From Panorpa germanica (Eukaryota > Arthropoda > Insecta > Mecoptera > Panorpidae): DNA of 64,000 nt. The stretch is taken from assembly GCA_963678705.1 (NCBI GenBank), contig OY783212.1, positions 6,138,001 through 6,202,000 on the forward strand, in the 5' to 3' direction. Of the stretch, positions 1-12,761 are shown piece by piece. How positions within the stretch are numbered: the first letter of the stretch is position 1; every line of letters starts with the position of its first letter. The translations under genes and the position numbers were made by a program. The notes beneath the pieces were generated by a model. That model was given only the letters and a program-made list of their open reading frames with translations, did no database searches and had not been told where the DNA came from.

Positions 1-1709
1 TAAGTTCAAAGGAAATGCTTTGGCAATAACTGAACAGATAAGATAAAAATAATAAAACATTAAGCAATAATAGAAATATTAAATTTCTATGCTCTCTTTC
101 ATTACTTCGTATTTAAAATCTATGATATTTGAAACTGTAACATCTATTCGAAATCTATTGGAAATCGAAAAGTATCTAGGTTTGTGCATATGTAAAGTAT
201 AGAATCAATTGTACCAATTGGAGTTCTTACACTTTGTAATTGGGTAGTTTGCTGTTTTTCAATCAATGTACTGTTTAAACTTTATTAACTATATACTTTA
301 CATATTGAATTATTGAAAAGCTAAAGTATAACTAGTCCGACTGTATCTTACATGATTCTTTAAATTGCAAACCTTGTCTCAAAATTGAGTTAATTAACAT
401 GTAGTAACATTTAATCTAAAATGTTTAAAGGAGCCGGATTTGGAAGAAATCGATTCGAAAAAAAATTTAATTTTTTTTTCAAAAAATAATAAAATTGTAA
501 AACATTTCCTTTTTGTTAACGTTTCTTACGTAAGAGGTAATTTGATTGATGTTAAATAAACCTGAAACACATATGACATTCATATGTCGTATATTTTATA
601 GAATTTAAAACTACAAGTCTACCCAATTTTAAAAGTTTATAAGAATGTACCACATTTTCGTTACACCATCCTGTATATATATTAGCATTTATTTAAAGTA
701 AGAATTTTTGGTAGTATTAATTTTTGTTGTATGTCGTATATTTGTAAATAAGACTTGTTACAATTGTCTATCATAGTATTTTTCATAAATTCGTCTAAAT
801 ATAAAAAAATTAAATTATAACAAAAATAGAAATAGTATTTGTAAGTATACTTATTTTTCAATTATAATGTATGCATATAATTGTTATAGTCAGCACGTTT
901 TAAAAAAATAATCCAGATAGTTACAAAAACATATCCGGTACTCGAATAAAAAAATATACATGCTTAGGGGTTACATCGGTAGGGGTGCAATCGAAACTCT
1001 GAAAGTTTACACTATGTAAAACATAACTGATAAATTTACACTGGATAGAACGAAATCCTAACAAATTCGCACTAGATAAATAGTGACAAATGTATTCTGG
1101 ATAAAATAGATTGTTGCGCATTTGAAAGCGCCTGGTATTGTCTCTCTCGGCCATTGTGCCGTCAATATTTTATGAACTTGAAAATGTAATTTTCAATTTT
1201 TCCTTGTATGTAGGCCCAAAAGCGCTTAAGAGGATGACTTACATTATTTTCTAAAACGCAATGACTACGAAATATAAGATCTATAATAGTTTATTTTTAT
1301 ATAGTTACTTATTTAATATAGTAATATATATATTGTATTCAAAATAAGACTTCAAGCTTTAAGAAAAATAGTTTGCAAATATTTTATAAAATAATTAATT
1401 ACTATTATGTTAGTATATTTATTAATTTCCTAAATATAAGTATATAATAAAATATATATGTAAATTTATATTATTTTATTTATCTTCCAATATCTATTTT
1501 TTTCCTTGTATCTTTCTGGATTCATTTGTTTTTATTTTAACAATACCTGTATTCCTTGCTTATTTTTTTAAATGTTTCTATCTTAGAGGAAGAACTTCTT
1601 CTATTAAGGGAGAACTGTTCTTTATTATTGTGTATTATTTTCCATGTCTTCCAATTGTATAATGTGAATTAAGTCTTTTAGTGCATCAACTTTTATTTTT
1701 TAATTATAT

Positions 1710-1812
1710 CCATTTCCTTTATAACCAAACCGAGAAAATATAAATCTAGTTCGGTGATCGAACCCGAAAAGAACAATCTACGTCAAACATCAATGCTCTC
1801 GCCTACTGTGTT
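1710..1812 (-). repeat. tRNA-derived SINE relic (copy 1)
   Basis: This segment aligns by eye with copies near 16030-16205 and 18755-18985. On the minus strand it shows a degenerate pol III A-box-like AGT(A)GG region followed by a B-box-like GGTTCGATCAC segment, the order expected of a tRNA-derived SINE head. The body is short and diverged, and no tail or target duplication is clear. The family is inferred and was not matched to a named element. Confidence 0.45.
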
Positions 1813-2251
1813 GATAATCTGCCATTTTTATTTCTTTAAAAGACATATACATAATGTAAAAAGTTATTGTTCAACATTTTATTTTGCGCCTGATCGATAT
1901 ACTTCTAATGTAACAATGTAAAATTTATTAATGTGATTAATATACCCCTACATTTAGTGTGGACAACGCTGACAATAGAAAGATATTTTAGGAGAAATTC
2001 TTACTTATAGCAGTTTTCTTTAAAGAAAAATGGTCCTCAGATTTTGCACCCTGTTTTCTTAAATTGAAATTATTTTATATCGGTAGTTCGAAAGGAGGTG
2101 CAAAATGAGAACAACTTTTTATTGAAAATGAAAACATCATTATATTTTAAATTGTGTTGAGATGGACATCATGAAAAATATATTCGCTGTGAAAATTTAA
2201 AATTGTGGTAAGTGAGCCGTGCTGTAACATGCCAACCACATGTGATATTGT

Positions 2252-2892
2252 AATGGGCTTGTGTCCTCATTTTTTAGTGGTCGATTTTTCAATTGTTGAT
2301 TGAAATTGATGTTAATAAATGTGTATTGGCGTGTCTATTTTATTAAATATCTAAATATTGACGGATATATAGCAATTAAAAGTTTGAATTATAGTTTTAG
2401 CGCTAGAAATGGTCGGCCATATTTGTATGATGTGAAATGCATTTTAACGTCAGTTATTTGTTGAATAGGTCAATGCTGTGGTAATGTTCTGTAGCTGTTG
2501 GTAGTCAAATAATCAAGTCAAGTCAAAGAATAATAAGTCTTTATTTTATTTAACCTCGCTAAGGCAGTCATAATATTTAAATTTGATTGTTCCTTGAAAT
2601 AGCTGTAAATAATATTTGATATTTTGATATATAAATACATATAGCAGAGATTTATGATCTGTAAGGTTGGTAACCTTACACAAGGATTGTGATGTCACAT
2701 GCACTTGGAATGTGTACAACATTGAATCAACATTGAATAATTAAAAAGACAAAATGACTTTTTTAATTGTTAATATCTCTTAACATATAAGGAGTTATTA
2801 AAAAATAATTGAACATTTGAGGTTCTAGTAACCCACTTTATCAATATATAGTACAGTTTTATAGAAAATAAGACATAGGACACAAGCCCATT
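2252..2892 (+). mobile_element. MITE-like element, copy A (641 bp)
   Basis: The element has matching terminal inverted repeats, AATGGGCTTGTGTCCT at the left and its reverse complement at the right. Its interior is non-coding. Two further copies in this window (14222-14910 and 63563-63906) share both termini and internal sequence. It is a non-autonomous DNA transposon by structure. No clear target-site duplication was seen, so the superfamily is not assigned. Confidence 0.8.
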
Positions 2893-3713
2893 ATAAAATA
2901 TAAATTCTTTTAAAAGTATTATAATATTAATACAAAAAACAATGCATTCCTATAAACCTAAATGAAGTATAATCAGTCCTAAAATAATCCTTGGACCGAC
3001 GATGTTGAAGCGCTGAGCCCTGTACTAAAAGAATTTCCCTTCTGATTAATTTGTACTTTTGGCAATGAACTTTGGCGTGAAACAAGAAAAATATTTAAAA
3101 ATTGGTAATCTGGACAAGAAACATAATTCTAACTGTAAAACATTTTTTTTAAACGCTCATTTAAATTTATTTACTTGGTCTCACAAAGCTTAAAACGATT
3201 CTGAACAAATCGTCCGCAGTACGAGCAAATAGTATATACTTATTCCTTCTTTAAATTGCAAATTAATACTGGATATAATGACATATAAAGTTATGCCGTC
3301 TACTTTCAAATTTTCCGCAGACGTTTTTAACTTTGAGTACTCTGACTAGCAAATATAGTATAAAATTCAAACATTTGTAATTCTAGCAAGTATAGTATAA
3401 AATTATACATTTTTCACCCTGGTCTAGCGACGCCTGTCAACGTCTGGGTACATATATTCTAGATTTTGTGTGCGGACCCAAAAAAACAGTCTAGAAATAA
3501 TTTGTTTGTCCTGTCTTATATTTTACTTTATTAAATAACGCTGCTGTTTATTGAAAAGAAGTATAATAATTAATAAATATATTATTTAGTGGATTCTGTA
3601 AAATACAATTTAAGTATTTATTTCACTGATTGTACATGTTTTATTATTGAGCGTCGGTCTCGGTCAGAACGCCGGCGCTGCTGCTGTGAATATTTGCTGG
3701 AACTTGGAAACTA

Positions 3714-3721
3714 CTTCACTG
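3714..3721. repeat. Left 8-bp target-site duplication of the hAT element
   Basis: CTTCACTG directly precedes the element's TAGGG terminus and is repeated exactly at 4706-4713. The uninterrupted pre-insertion site can be read by joining the sequence on either side of one copy. Confidence 0.9.
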
Positions 3722-4705
3722 TAGGGATATTCACTTAACATCGATATATCGAATTTATTCGATGTATTCCGTACGATATATCGGATTGATTCGATGTTTT
3801 GACTAACATTTATTGTATTCGATATATCGATATATTTATTTATAGAAACATCGAATATTTGCTTTTTTTATTTTCTTGTCGAATCTATTAACGAACTAAA
3901 TAATTTTAACACTACTTGATGCCTTCAATTTTAAATAAGGTTCATTAAGATAGTGACATCTGTGAGTGACCATCTTAATTATCTAAACTATCCTGACAGA
4001 TCGATCGACTATTCACTCTCAATGTATGTATACTATAGCTTTGTGTAATGTATGTATATATAAGCTTTATAAGATTGCCTTCAAATACTTAACTATTGTC
4101 GGAACTTCTGTTCCATCCGAACGTTTATTTTCAAAGGCTGCTCAAATAGTCAATCAACAAAGAAATAGAATGAAAGGTAAAAGATTAAGTAAACTTTTAT
4201 TTTTGCAAAGTTTGTCTAAAGAGCATTGGTCTTAAATAGGTAAAGTGAAAGTAAGTTTTTGCAGGTACCTAGATTAAGGCTAGTACTAAATATGTATTTT
4301 TTTTCTTTTACTGTTTTCAAGTTTTGTGGTATGTAATAAAATATTTCTATTAATTTGTCGTTTTTATTTCACTTACAAATGTAGGTATAACTTATTTCAG
4401 TCATCTCACCACTATCTTAGTAGTACAATTCTATTCAAGTAACACTCATAGAAAATCACTATTATTACACTACTAGTTTAGCTATGTTACTCTGGTCTCT
4501 ATTTCTACATTCATACTTACAAAATCAAGGACCACAAACTTTGTGCGTTTCACTGGAAAAAGGTAATATTAAATTTTTGTGGAAAGTATTCGATAGTGAA
4601 AAAATATCGATGTTTTCTAGCGATATATCGATAAACATCGATGCTGGGACCCAATATTTTACATCGAATATAAATATCGATATATTTTTTAAGTGGACAC
4701 CCCTA
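3722..4705 (+). mobile_element. hAT-family DNA transposon, internally deleted
   Basis: The element is bounded by a perfect 8-bp direct repeat, CTTCACTG, at 3714-3721 and 4706-4713. An 8-bp target-site duplication is the hAT hallmark. The first 17 bp (TAGGGATATTCACTTAA) match the reverse complement of the last 17 bp at 14 positions. Both subterminal regions are packed with copies of a TCGATATATCGA-type motif, the kind of subterminal repeat hAT transposases bind. Inside is a remnant of the transposase C-terminus (4077-4235). At 984 bp it is far too short to be autonomous. It is inserted in the GC-richer upstream region of the Dscam gene, about 90 bp upstream of the inferred transcription start. 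Confidence 0.9.
4077..4235 (+). pseudogene. hAT transposase C-terminal dimerisation domain remnant
   Basis: The reading frame encodes an alanine/leucine-containing helix followed by TSVPSERLFSKAAQIV, then an asparagine/arginine pair and a leucine-rich end (LLFLQSL). This is the conserved C-terminal dimerisation motif of hAT transposases: the SVPSERxFS block, then NxxRxxL, then an LxFL motif. Only about 53 residues survive. The N-terminal BED zinc finger and the catalytic RNase H-like domain with its DDE residues are absent, so no active protein can be made. It ends at a natural TAA and lies in the hAT element 3722-4705, in the sense orientation relative to the Dscam gene. Confidence 0.85.
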
Positions 4706-4713
4706 CTTCACTG
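4706..4713. repeat. Right 8-bp target-site duplication of the hAT element
   Basis: Exact copy of the octamer at 3714-3721, immediately after the element's CCCTA terminus. Confidence 0.9.
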
Positions 4714-4798
4714 CTCTCAGTTTTTCGCTGTAGGAGTTGTTGCGTCTTGCCCCCTCATCCCGCGACAGCTTCGTTGATTCCAGTTGACTCGTTCAGTC
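4714..4798 (+). promoter_or_regulatory. Putative Dscam core promoter with initiator
   Basis: The stretch is clearly richer in G and C than its surroundings. It contains TTCAGTC at 4793-4799, which fits the arthropod initiator TCAGTY with the A at 4795 as +1. An AGTACT at about +27 resembles a downstream promoter element imperfectly. No TATA box was seen at -30. The GC-richer sequence resumes on the far side of the hAT insertion (3650-3721), so the promoter region seems to have been split by the element. The start site is inferred from motifs and from the splice donor at 4934. Confidence 0.4.
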
Positions 4799-4933
4799 GC
4801 AAATGCGAACCCGAGCCGGTAGTACTTTCGATCGCGTTGGTGTTTCGCTTTAAAAATAGTATTTTATTGTGAAAAGTGAATGTGGTTTTAAAATTATTGG
4901 ATTAATTCATTAAAATATCACATAATAATTTAG
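4795..4933 (+). other. Dscam1: Non-coding first exon of Dscam (5'UTR)
   Basis: The exon is inferred from an initiator-like motif at its start and a consensus splice donor, TAG|GTAAGT, at its end (GT at 4934-4935). The next strong acceptor, TTTATTTTCAG at 8787, opens the exon that carries the signal-peptide start codon, so the two are likely joined. The exon contains one upstream ATG at 4803, with a 16-codon open frame that ends at a TAA at 4851-4853, and a second very short one (ATG TGG TTT TAA). Such upstream frames could lower translation. The exact 5' end is uncertain. Confidence 0.45.
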
Positions 4934-7900
4934 GTAAGTTTTAATTTTATTACTTAATATTTTTATTCAAATACTAATAATAATACGCCAAATGAATATG
5001 CAACTATAAAAGCATGTGTTTTGTTGTTTTAATATACAATTTTTTGAGGATTTTGAACCTGTTTTATTTATATATAATTTTTTTAACAAATTAGGATCGA
5101 TAGTAGTTACTTTATCTGCATGTAAGGCGTGACTCACGCAGATCGTGTGCATCCCTGCATTTATTTTATTTTATTAGTTAACCCCCGCCCTATTGTGGCT
5201 GACATATAATGTTACCATTCATAAGGGCTGTAACAACCCTCTTATTGAATATGAAAAGTTATTTTAAATCCTTAAATTTTTGTTATTAAACTTATTTAAT
5301 CAAGTTGTGTTGGATTATGTTTAGCCGGCTTTTTATATTAACGAATATAATTTATTGTTTAATACAAACTAAGATTCAAGTATTATTAGGTATTATTAAA
5401 TGTCATACTAAATGTAATTGGTCATATTTTTATTTGGAATATTACTATTAAGATAATTATAATATTTCATCATAATCACTAACAGCTTCCTTCATTTTGT
5501 CAGATTATCTTCGACTTTAAAGTGCAATAATTCATACATCTTAGATGTAACTTGGCTAATGTCACTCATTACCCAAAAGAAGCTATTATATTTTTGATTA
5601 TGTTTTCTAATTCTTAAATTTCATATGATGATAATTTTGTTTAAGTATTGACGGTTTACGATTATATTGATAAGTTTTTATCAAAAGATGAATCATTCCA
5701 ATTAATTTTATCATTTTGTATTATGTATTATTGGCAGGTAGAATGTGATACATGATACCACTTTACTTAAACAATGTTATATTTGCTGATTTTATAATAC
5801 AAATATGAAATTGTCTTTCTGCGCGGATTTAAGTGGTTGATCGAATACATTATGGCCTGAGTTTGTATCCCGAAATGGAATTAATTTAATCTCAGAATGG
5901 GTGTGTTTTATAACCATTCATAATAAAAATAACTAAAACAGATTAATTGAAACCATTTTAACCAGTTTAACGATATATAGATAACCAAAAAAATAGTTAA
6001 AGATATACAAATCTAAAGTCTTTGACCGGTTAGTTTTTTGTCGATTACCTCATCAATCCGTAAATATAATCAATAAAACTTTCTGCTGTTAATCTTCGAG
6101 AATGTCAACACTAAATAATAGTAATACCGTATTCAGTTCCTAGCGAACACAAAATGTAAATATTTTATATTTTGCGTAATAAAATGAACGACTACTCGTA
6201 TTTGACATAATATTCATGTGACATTCATTTGATGTAACAATTATTCACTAAGTTCTATTTGTAAGTTCCAAATTTATAAATATTGAACTAAATGGAAGTA
6301 AACTTTGCAAATCTATTAATTGAATACATGAAATGCAGACTAACTATTGCACCCATTATTACAAGCATATATTATGGCCTACTTACTATCTTTAATAATA
6401 AAAAATAGAGATTCGTAACAATTGCATTTTATTTCTTATGTGAGGTGCATTCAAGGTTGTGTGCATAACCTTGTCATTTCATTTACAAGAAAACTCGGAT
6501 TTGTATCGCAATAAATAAGTTGAGTGTCATAAAACTTGTGTACAGAGGTATCCAATAGTAGGTCTGAGATTTATTTTATATAATTGAATTAAATTTATAG
6601 AAAATATGGTCAGACATAAATTTTCATTGTGTTAATTTATCAAAATAACAATACAAATAACCCATTTTAATATTTGAGGTAAAATCAGCTTCGATTATCG
6701 TCTATTGTAACAAATCTTTTATAGTTAACTCTTCTGATTAGAATTCATACGCGCTAAACATAAAATGTGTTTTTTATGATTCCATAGATCATTTTGTGAA
6801 TTTTAATTCAGAAAAGTCATTTTTTGATTCTATTAATCCAAAAAGATTCTTTTATGATTGAGTAGATGTATGATGAAGTAAGGTACCGCAATTTATGTTT
6901 ATATAATATTTTTAATGTTATATTTTTCTTATTCAAATTTTTAAATATTAATTTATCAAAACAAGAATAAAAATAACAAATATTGTTCACTTAAATTTTT
7001 TATAGTTAGAATGCAAAAGTGTTGTGTATTTCCATCGTCTATTCATTATCCGAAATTATACATATTTTGTAGTGAATTATTCCAATTTTGTCAGGCTGTT
7101 AATCGAAAGAGCAAACCTTTTTATGATTTCAGATAATCCTGTATTCGTCTAACACTGTTCTAATTTCATTCTTATTGTCTTTCATTAATAATCTACCTAC
7201 TCACTCACTTTGCAAATATTTTTATTCGTAAAAATGAGTCAAGATCGCGTCAGAATTATTTGTAATATGTTCATTAAAATCACTAGTTTAATTTGCAGGT
7301 TATGTTTATGCTAATTGCTTGCATCATTTTTCGGTAGAAATATTTTCAGTCTGTTTTGATAAATGTTTATATTTTATCGTTGGTTTTTATAAATTATTTT
7401 TGTCAGACGACCAGATATAGGTCTTGCACATATAATTAGGTGATAGTTAATGATTTATTTTTAAATATTTCACAAGTTTATTTTATAAATAAGTATAATA
7501 CGTATCATACAATTTATATCTGGTTTATACTTGTTCTTTTTGAACCGAGGGTTATTGTTTTGCGATCGATTTGTTTGTATTGTTTAAATTTTCGTTAACC
7601 TAGACGCACATTATATCAACAAGGCTTATCTTTAGACAGATAGAGAAAACACCGTTTGAAAAGATTCAACACTCAGAGATAACGCTAATAATTATGTATC
7701 CATGGCCCGTACTGGATAATTGTGATAAGACAATATTGCAAAGATCATTACAGAAAACGTCAATTTTAAAGAAAATATTATTTATGATAATTTAAAGATA
7801 AAAAAATAGTTTTACAATAGAACTGAAAAATATTTGAACCGAATATTGCTTCAATAGGGACGCTGCTTAATTTTTTTAGTTCAGCACCCTACTCGCGGCA

Positions 7901-8787
7901 TTACTCATTAGTACCGATTGTTGTCGTTCTTCCTATGCACGGTGCCACTTTCAATTAACCTAATTTATTTTAATTAATATACATATATCATTTTATAACG
8001 TAGAGAAAAATACGTATATTTATAAATATTTTGCTTATGACTTATTAAAAAGTATGTGTAAATAAATTTCTTCCATTCGTCCTACTTTATCGTGTAAAGG
8101 TTAAAGTTGAAATAATGATCACAAACTAAAACTAGCAAGGAAGTGAGATAAAAATTGTTGCATTTGAAATGACGTTGACTATGTTACTTATCAAATATTA
8201 TTTGATAAGTAACAAAAAGTTTGTGGGTTGTTTGTGAATTCGTTTTAGTATTTTTGATATATAGAAGTAAACAAAAAGCTTATCCCACTCCGTAGCCTAC
8301 ACATTTAAAATATTAGGTTATCATTTATTGTTTACGAGATAGAAGCACGACAAATCTTGACATTTTATTATTTATTATAGAGTTTCACTTTACTGTTTTC
8401 AGTATGAAAAGAGGGGCAAAGATCCATTTTAGGATCAGAATAGGTCTCGGGTTGCGTACTTAGATTTTAGTAATATTTCAGCAAATATTTTAAAAATATA
8501 TTATTTTCAGGTAGTAATTAACAAAAGACTTATTAAAATAAATTGTTACATATAGAGAAAATATAATTCCAATTGTATCTTTTTGATCTTTCTTCTGTCC
8601 CTATTACGTATATTCTGCTGTATATGTGTTTTATTCGTAATTTGCCGCGTCTTTAAGCTATATACGTTAAATTTGTAATGTCAAAGTGACCTTAGTGTAA
8701 GATAGCGTCAAATTTGAAACAGTCAGATCCTATTGTATTGTATTATATTATAGATTTTTTATTAATATTTATTTTATTTATTTTCAG
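4934..8787 (+). other. Intron within the 5'UTR (3.85 kb)
   Basis: The stretch runs from GTAAGT at 4934 to TTTATTTTCAG at 8787. It is AT-rich and has no recognisable coding sequence. A perfect 14-bp inverted repeat with a 3-nt loop lies at 8183-8213. Weak CAG|GTAG junctions at about 5738 and 8510 were noted but are poor donors. Confidence 0.45.
8183..8213. repeat. Perfect 14-bp inverted repeat (hairpin)
   Basis: GTTACTTATCAAAT at 8183-8196 is followed by ATT and then by its exact reverse complement at 8200-8213. It would form a stable hairpin in RNA or DNA. It lies in the 5'UTR intron and no function is evident. Confidence 0.85.
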
Positions 8788-9073
8788 CTGCTTCAGAAGC
8801 GTCTGCTGACGCCCTCTCCCCACCCATCGGGTGGCCAACCTACGAAATAAAAACTTATTAACAATAAATTATCATAATCATAGAAGTTAGTCTATAATCG
8901 TGTTTAACTTAAGCTTATAATATATAATCTATATCTATCGTGTTAGTGTTAGTGTATATCGCGTGTTTTAGTGTTTCATTGTAAAATAACCTCTATTATA
9001 AGATATCTCAGTGTTTAATATTCTGTAATTTGTCTATCGTATTGATAATTTGTTAACTATAAGGTTGGCAACA
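8788..9073 (+). other. Dscam1: 5'UTR part of the signal-peptide exon
   Basis: The exon opens after a good acceptor (polypyrimidine tract plus CAG at 8785-8787). It carries 286 nt of leader with no ATG at all before 9074, which supports 9074 as the start codon. The first 60 nt are GC-richer than the rest. Confidence 0.55.
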
Positions 9074-9134
9074 ATGGGGAGAAGCTTTATGATAAGGGCT
9101 GCAGCCCTGATACTAATAGGCTGGGCTTATATAG
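9074..9134 (+). CDS. Dscam1: Dscam exon 1: signal peptide
   Basis: This exon codes for the first 20 residues and one extra base (phase 1). The peptide starts MGRSF, has a basic N-terminus with Arg3 and Arg8, then a hydrophobic core (AAALILIGWAYI), as expected of a secretory signal peptide that sends the receptor to the membrane. The start ATG lies in CAACAATGG, a good insect Kozak context, and is the first ATG in its exon. The exon ends ATAG|GTAAGT, a consensus donor. Its last base plus the first two of exon 2 (42901) make an Ala codon, followed by Arg-Cys-Asp, so the frames join. Signal-peptide exons are poorly conserved, so identity rests on the phase, position and consensus donor. A 33.8-kb intron follows, in keeping with the very long first intron of insect Dscam genes. 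Confidence 0.75.
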
Positions 9135-10750
9135 GTAAGTGACCTTTTATTTTCTTGTATTCTCATTTATATCAGATATAAAATGTTTAAAAAGTTTTTA
9201 TTAATAATGTAAAGGTAAATATATTAGGGATATATGATGCTAAATCAATGTTCGTTTATGAAGGCACGTTTAAAAACATGAATGATTCATGCAGGAGTGG
9301 GCTCTGGCACAGTACAGGTCATTATCAGAAAAGTCGTATGCAGACGACACGACTGAAGGCAGCAGATTGCAACATGAATAATGCAACATGCTCTTTTCAT
9401 ATTTTACATTTCTATCTTATTTTTAGCTTTGAGCTGTATGATAGGCATCGACAGACACGTAGTTTTCAACACGTTGCGTAACTTGTCAAATACAAAAACT
9501 GTGTGATTCAACCCGTCGACTTTATATAAACAGTATTTACATGTCTGAGCTTCAGTTCTTTAACAATGATTTAAAAAAAAAACAAGTCGAACTAAGTGAA
9601 AGATTGTAAACAATGAGCAACGTGTTAGGAAATCCAGATGAAAGCAATGAAGTAATCCTTTATAACAGTAGTTGACTTAACAAAGAAAGCTGCGGGACTT
9701 TAAAGCAACAACCGTCCATGCGTATAAAACATAGTTATTCAATCTATAACGACGTTTATTAATATACGACGTGTTTTGTTCAAATAACCGATCAATCCAA
9801 TTCTTTAGTGACATTTTCGAAAAATTGAAATTTAAAATTGTACCCTCAATCGTCTAATTCAATACCTTATAAATGCAACCAAAATATGTAGCTAAACTAG
9901 AATATGAAAAGCTTCTAACTCGAATATTGCTTGCGCCGTAATCAAACTAAAATATTTGTTGATGTCTTACTAATGAATTGGGCGATTGATATATGAAGTT
10001 GTAACGGAAATATCCGTTATAGGCGTTTAAGAAGTTAAAATGCAGTTCTTTCGTCTTGAGTTTAATTTTTATAGAGGTCCATTTCGAGGTTCTTTCAAAC
10101 ATTTTTTTTGGGCACTTCTGACGCAATTTTCTAGACCGTCCTTTAAATTTCATTATATTAGGATCATCTATTAGAGATTATACAAATTTATACTGGTTAC
10201 AAGTGAATCTGAGATTACGATTTACACTTCAGTTTTTTTAAGGATATAAATATGTTCATTAATAATTCGCTGAGATATGTATAGCTAAACAAAATTAATC
10301 TCTACTAAAGTTTGAAATAATTTGACAAAGATAATTAAAATATGTGCTATTCGTATATTTTTAAACAACAATATTAATAGAATTCGAGAACTAAAAATTA
10401 AATTCTTCAAACAACACTTTTATCTACATATGTCTTAACAAAACAATTCTTTCTTTAATATTTTTCAACCATATTTTTGAAACAATTCGTAAAAATGATA
10501 AATATAGTTTACATTTTGGTAGAACTACAAATATTCTCAGTAATAACAATACCTAGTAGCATTTCTTTATGTCGTTTGTTATTTTTGAAAGCGACATAAG
10601 TTTTTATAAAACATCTTGTTCTTGTAACAATCAAAGTTAATTTAAATTCAGAGCACATCTTCAATTTCTTTGACTGAATAACTCTGTTTGGTGACTGTGA
10701 GCAACACACGTGTCGGGCATCTGATGTTCTGAACGACCCACCAAGCAACG

Positions 10751-10763
10751 TGTGTGTGTGTGT
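10751..10763. repeat. (TG)n microsatellite
   Basis: A short run of alternating T and G, six to seven units, in intron 1. Confidence 0.9.
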
Positions 10764-11269
10764 ACGATTTAACGTTGCAGCTCTAATCTCCATCGCAAAT
10801 GTCACTTTGAATTACTGACTTTTTACAGATTCATTTATTCATTATTTATGGTTTAACAACATTTTATTTTGTTGGGATTTAAAGAACTGTTTTAAGTTCA
10901 ATATCTGCTAGAGTGACGTTTCATCAATGGAGTAACAACTTCAGGACTTTCTTTGGAGTTATGAGACTGTAAAAGAAGTCTTCATCCAAGATTTTAATAT
11001 TTACTGTATTTCAAAATATTTTTTTTGTTAAAATTATTGTATTCTATTGAATAATAAGTGTTACTCACTAAATTTTACATATTCGAGTATAGCAATTCTT
11101 CTACATTGACAAGTGTTATTATTTCATTCAATTTCATTTGACTATTTATTAACAACAAATAAATGAAACTTAATTCGTTAATTTTATTATATGTTATAAC
11201 TAAGAGAATAGCGTGGAGATGGGAGGGTTATAAGTTTCGGGATGTCTCATCTAGTCTAAAATTCGGCAT

Positions 11270-11385
11270 CTAAAAAAAAAATAAGACCAAAAGAAAACCA
11301 TGATTTTCTGTTTCACAATAAGTAACAAGACGTGAAAAGGAGGAGGAGAGAGGGCATTAAAAAAACATGAAACATGAAGTATCTG
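11270..11385. repeat. Dispersed repeat, copy 1 (ACAAGACGTG family)
   Basis: The segment shares the pattern AACAAGACGTG, a G-rich run, an A-rich run and CATGAAA with segments at about 40095-40210 and 40255-40360. The copies are diverged. The class of element is not recognised. Confidence 0.4.
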
Positions 11386-12761
11386 TATTGAATACACATA
11401 TTTAACTTATATCGTAACCTAAATTTTTCACAGTTCCAAATGTCCTATTTGCAGGTATGAACCAATTAAGGCACCCTTTTAGCTTTACTAACGAGCTAAC
11501 CATAAATACACTTTAAATAGCCGGGGATTTGAACGGTAAACATTTTAATTAAATATAATTAAACTAGTTTTAAAGCTACTGTAAAAATCCTCCAACAAGG
11601 TTCGTGTTTAACCGGTGGTTGGGAAGCTTACCTATTTTTATACTAGTACATTGAAATAATTAATCCCTTCACATGTAATGTGTCGTGTCATAGTTGCTTT
11701 AACTTCTATAGGTTATTAAAAACCTGGTTTAATAATAATTGTATAGGTTAGACGTTAGAACGGATGTCGACGTCGTGTCGTCTACAGTTGATTGGAAGGA
11801 TGCAACTATCAAATTAGTCCAAGGTCTTATGTCTTGATCCTAGTTGGAAGGGAACAACGGTTGCTATCATTGTTTTGTGGAGAAATTCGTTTATTCCGTT
11901 CTTGTTCATATTCAGAATCTGTAACCAAGAAATAAAATATCCTCTCACACTAAGGGCGAACCCAGATCTCTCACTTAGTACATGGTTGCTTTCCATTATA
12001 GCTATTCCGTTTGGTATTTTATACTCAGTTTTGTACCCAATTCGTTGAACTACATCAGGATCAAAATATCATATCAAGATTTTAGAGTACGACGACGGTA
12101 TAAATTTTAAACCTTTTTATCTTTTTTACTAACTGGTTAAACAATCTAAAACTTCAAAAGAGTCAACATCTTTCTAATTTGTACCTCTATAATATATCAG
12201 CCTTTAAACAATCTGTAAGTCGATGTCTTATTATACTACCTGAGTTTCCTGCATGTTAAATATGCGTTCTTTAAATATTAATATCTTGCCTTACGGTTTC
12301 TCACAATAATTTGAAATTTTGTAATTAAATTAAAAGGACTCTGTAATGAAATTCTGTAAAAAGGTGGTTTTAGAATTATGCAAAATTATATCATAAAACG
12401 AAACAATTTAATAACACGAGTATGTGGGATTCTTTGACAGAAGCAGTTAATAGTTGTTAAAATTTATTATATTTTGAATATTACGACTTTCTTTCTCTAT
12501 AAATAGTTTTGTTTATAAAATCGAGCAAAGTCGTAAATAATACGACTTCTCTGTCTTAGATCTGGTTTGAAAGCAGAAGTTGTTTCATCTGAGTCAGTGA
12601 CTTAGTTCATGTTATTTCAACTTTATGAAAATTACCTTCAAATTTATCTTTTTTAACATTCTTGTTTTTATTTTTTAATCAATATTGAAACTGATATAAA
12701 TTTGATAAAATCATTTCATCACATCTTTATGATATTGCAAGATGTGAACTACATGATTTCT

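Larger units (their letters stand above)
1..3650. other. Upstream non-genic AT-rich DNA
   Basis: No open reading frame that resembles a protein and no splice-consistent exon was found here. The stretch is strongly AT-rich. It holds a SINE relic (about 1710-1812) and a MITE-like element (2252-2892), listed separately. The sequence becomes GC-richer from about 3650, where the promoter region of the downstream gene seems to begin. Confidence 0.6.

Noticed and set aside
11440-11462. TTTGCAG|GTATGA at 11454 as a third ratchet point
   Set aside because: The pyrimidine tract is short and interrupted and the donor lacks +4A/+5G in consensus order. It is not distinguishable from chance.
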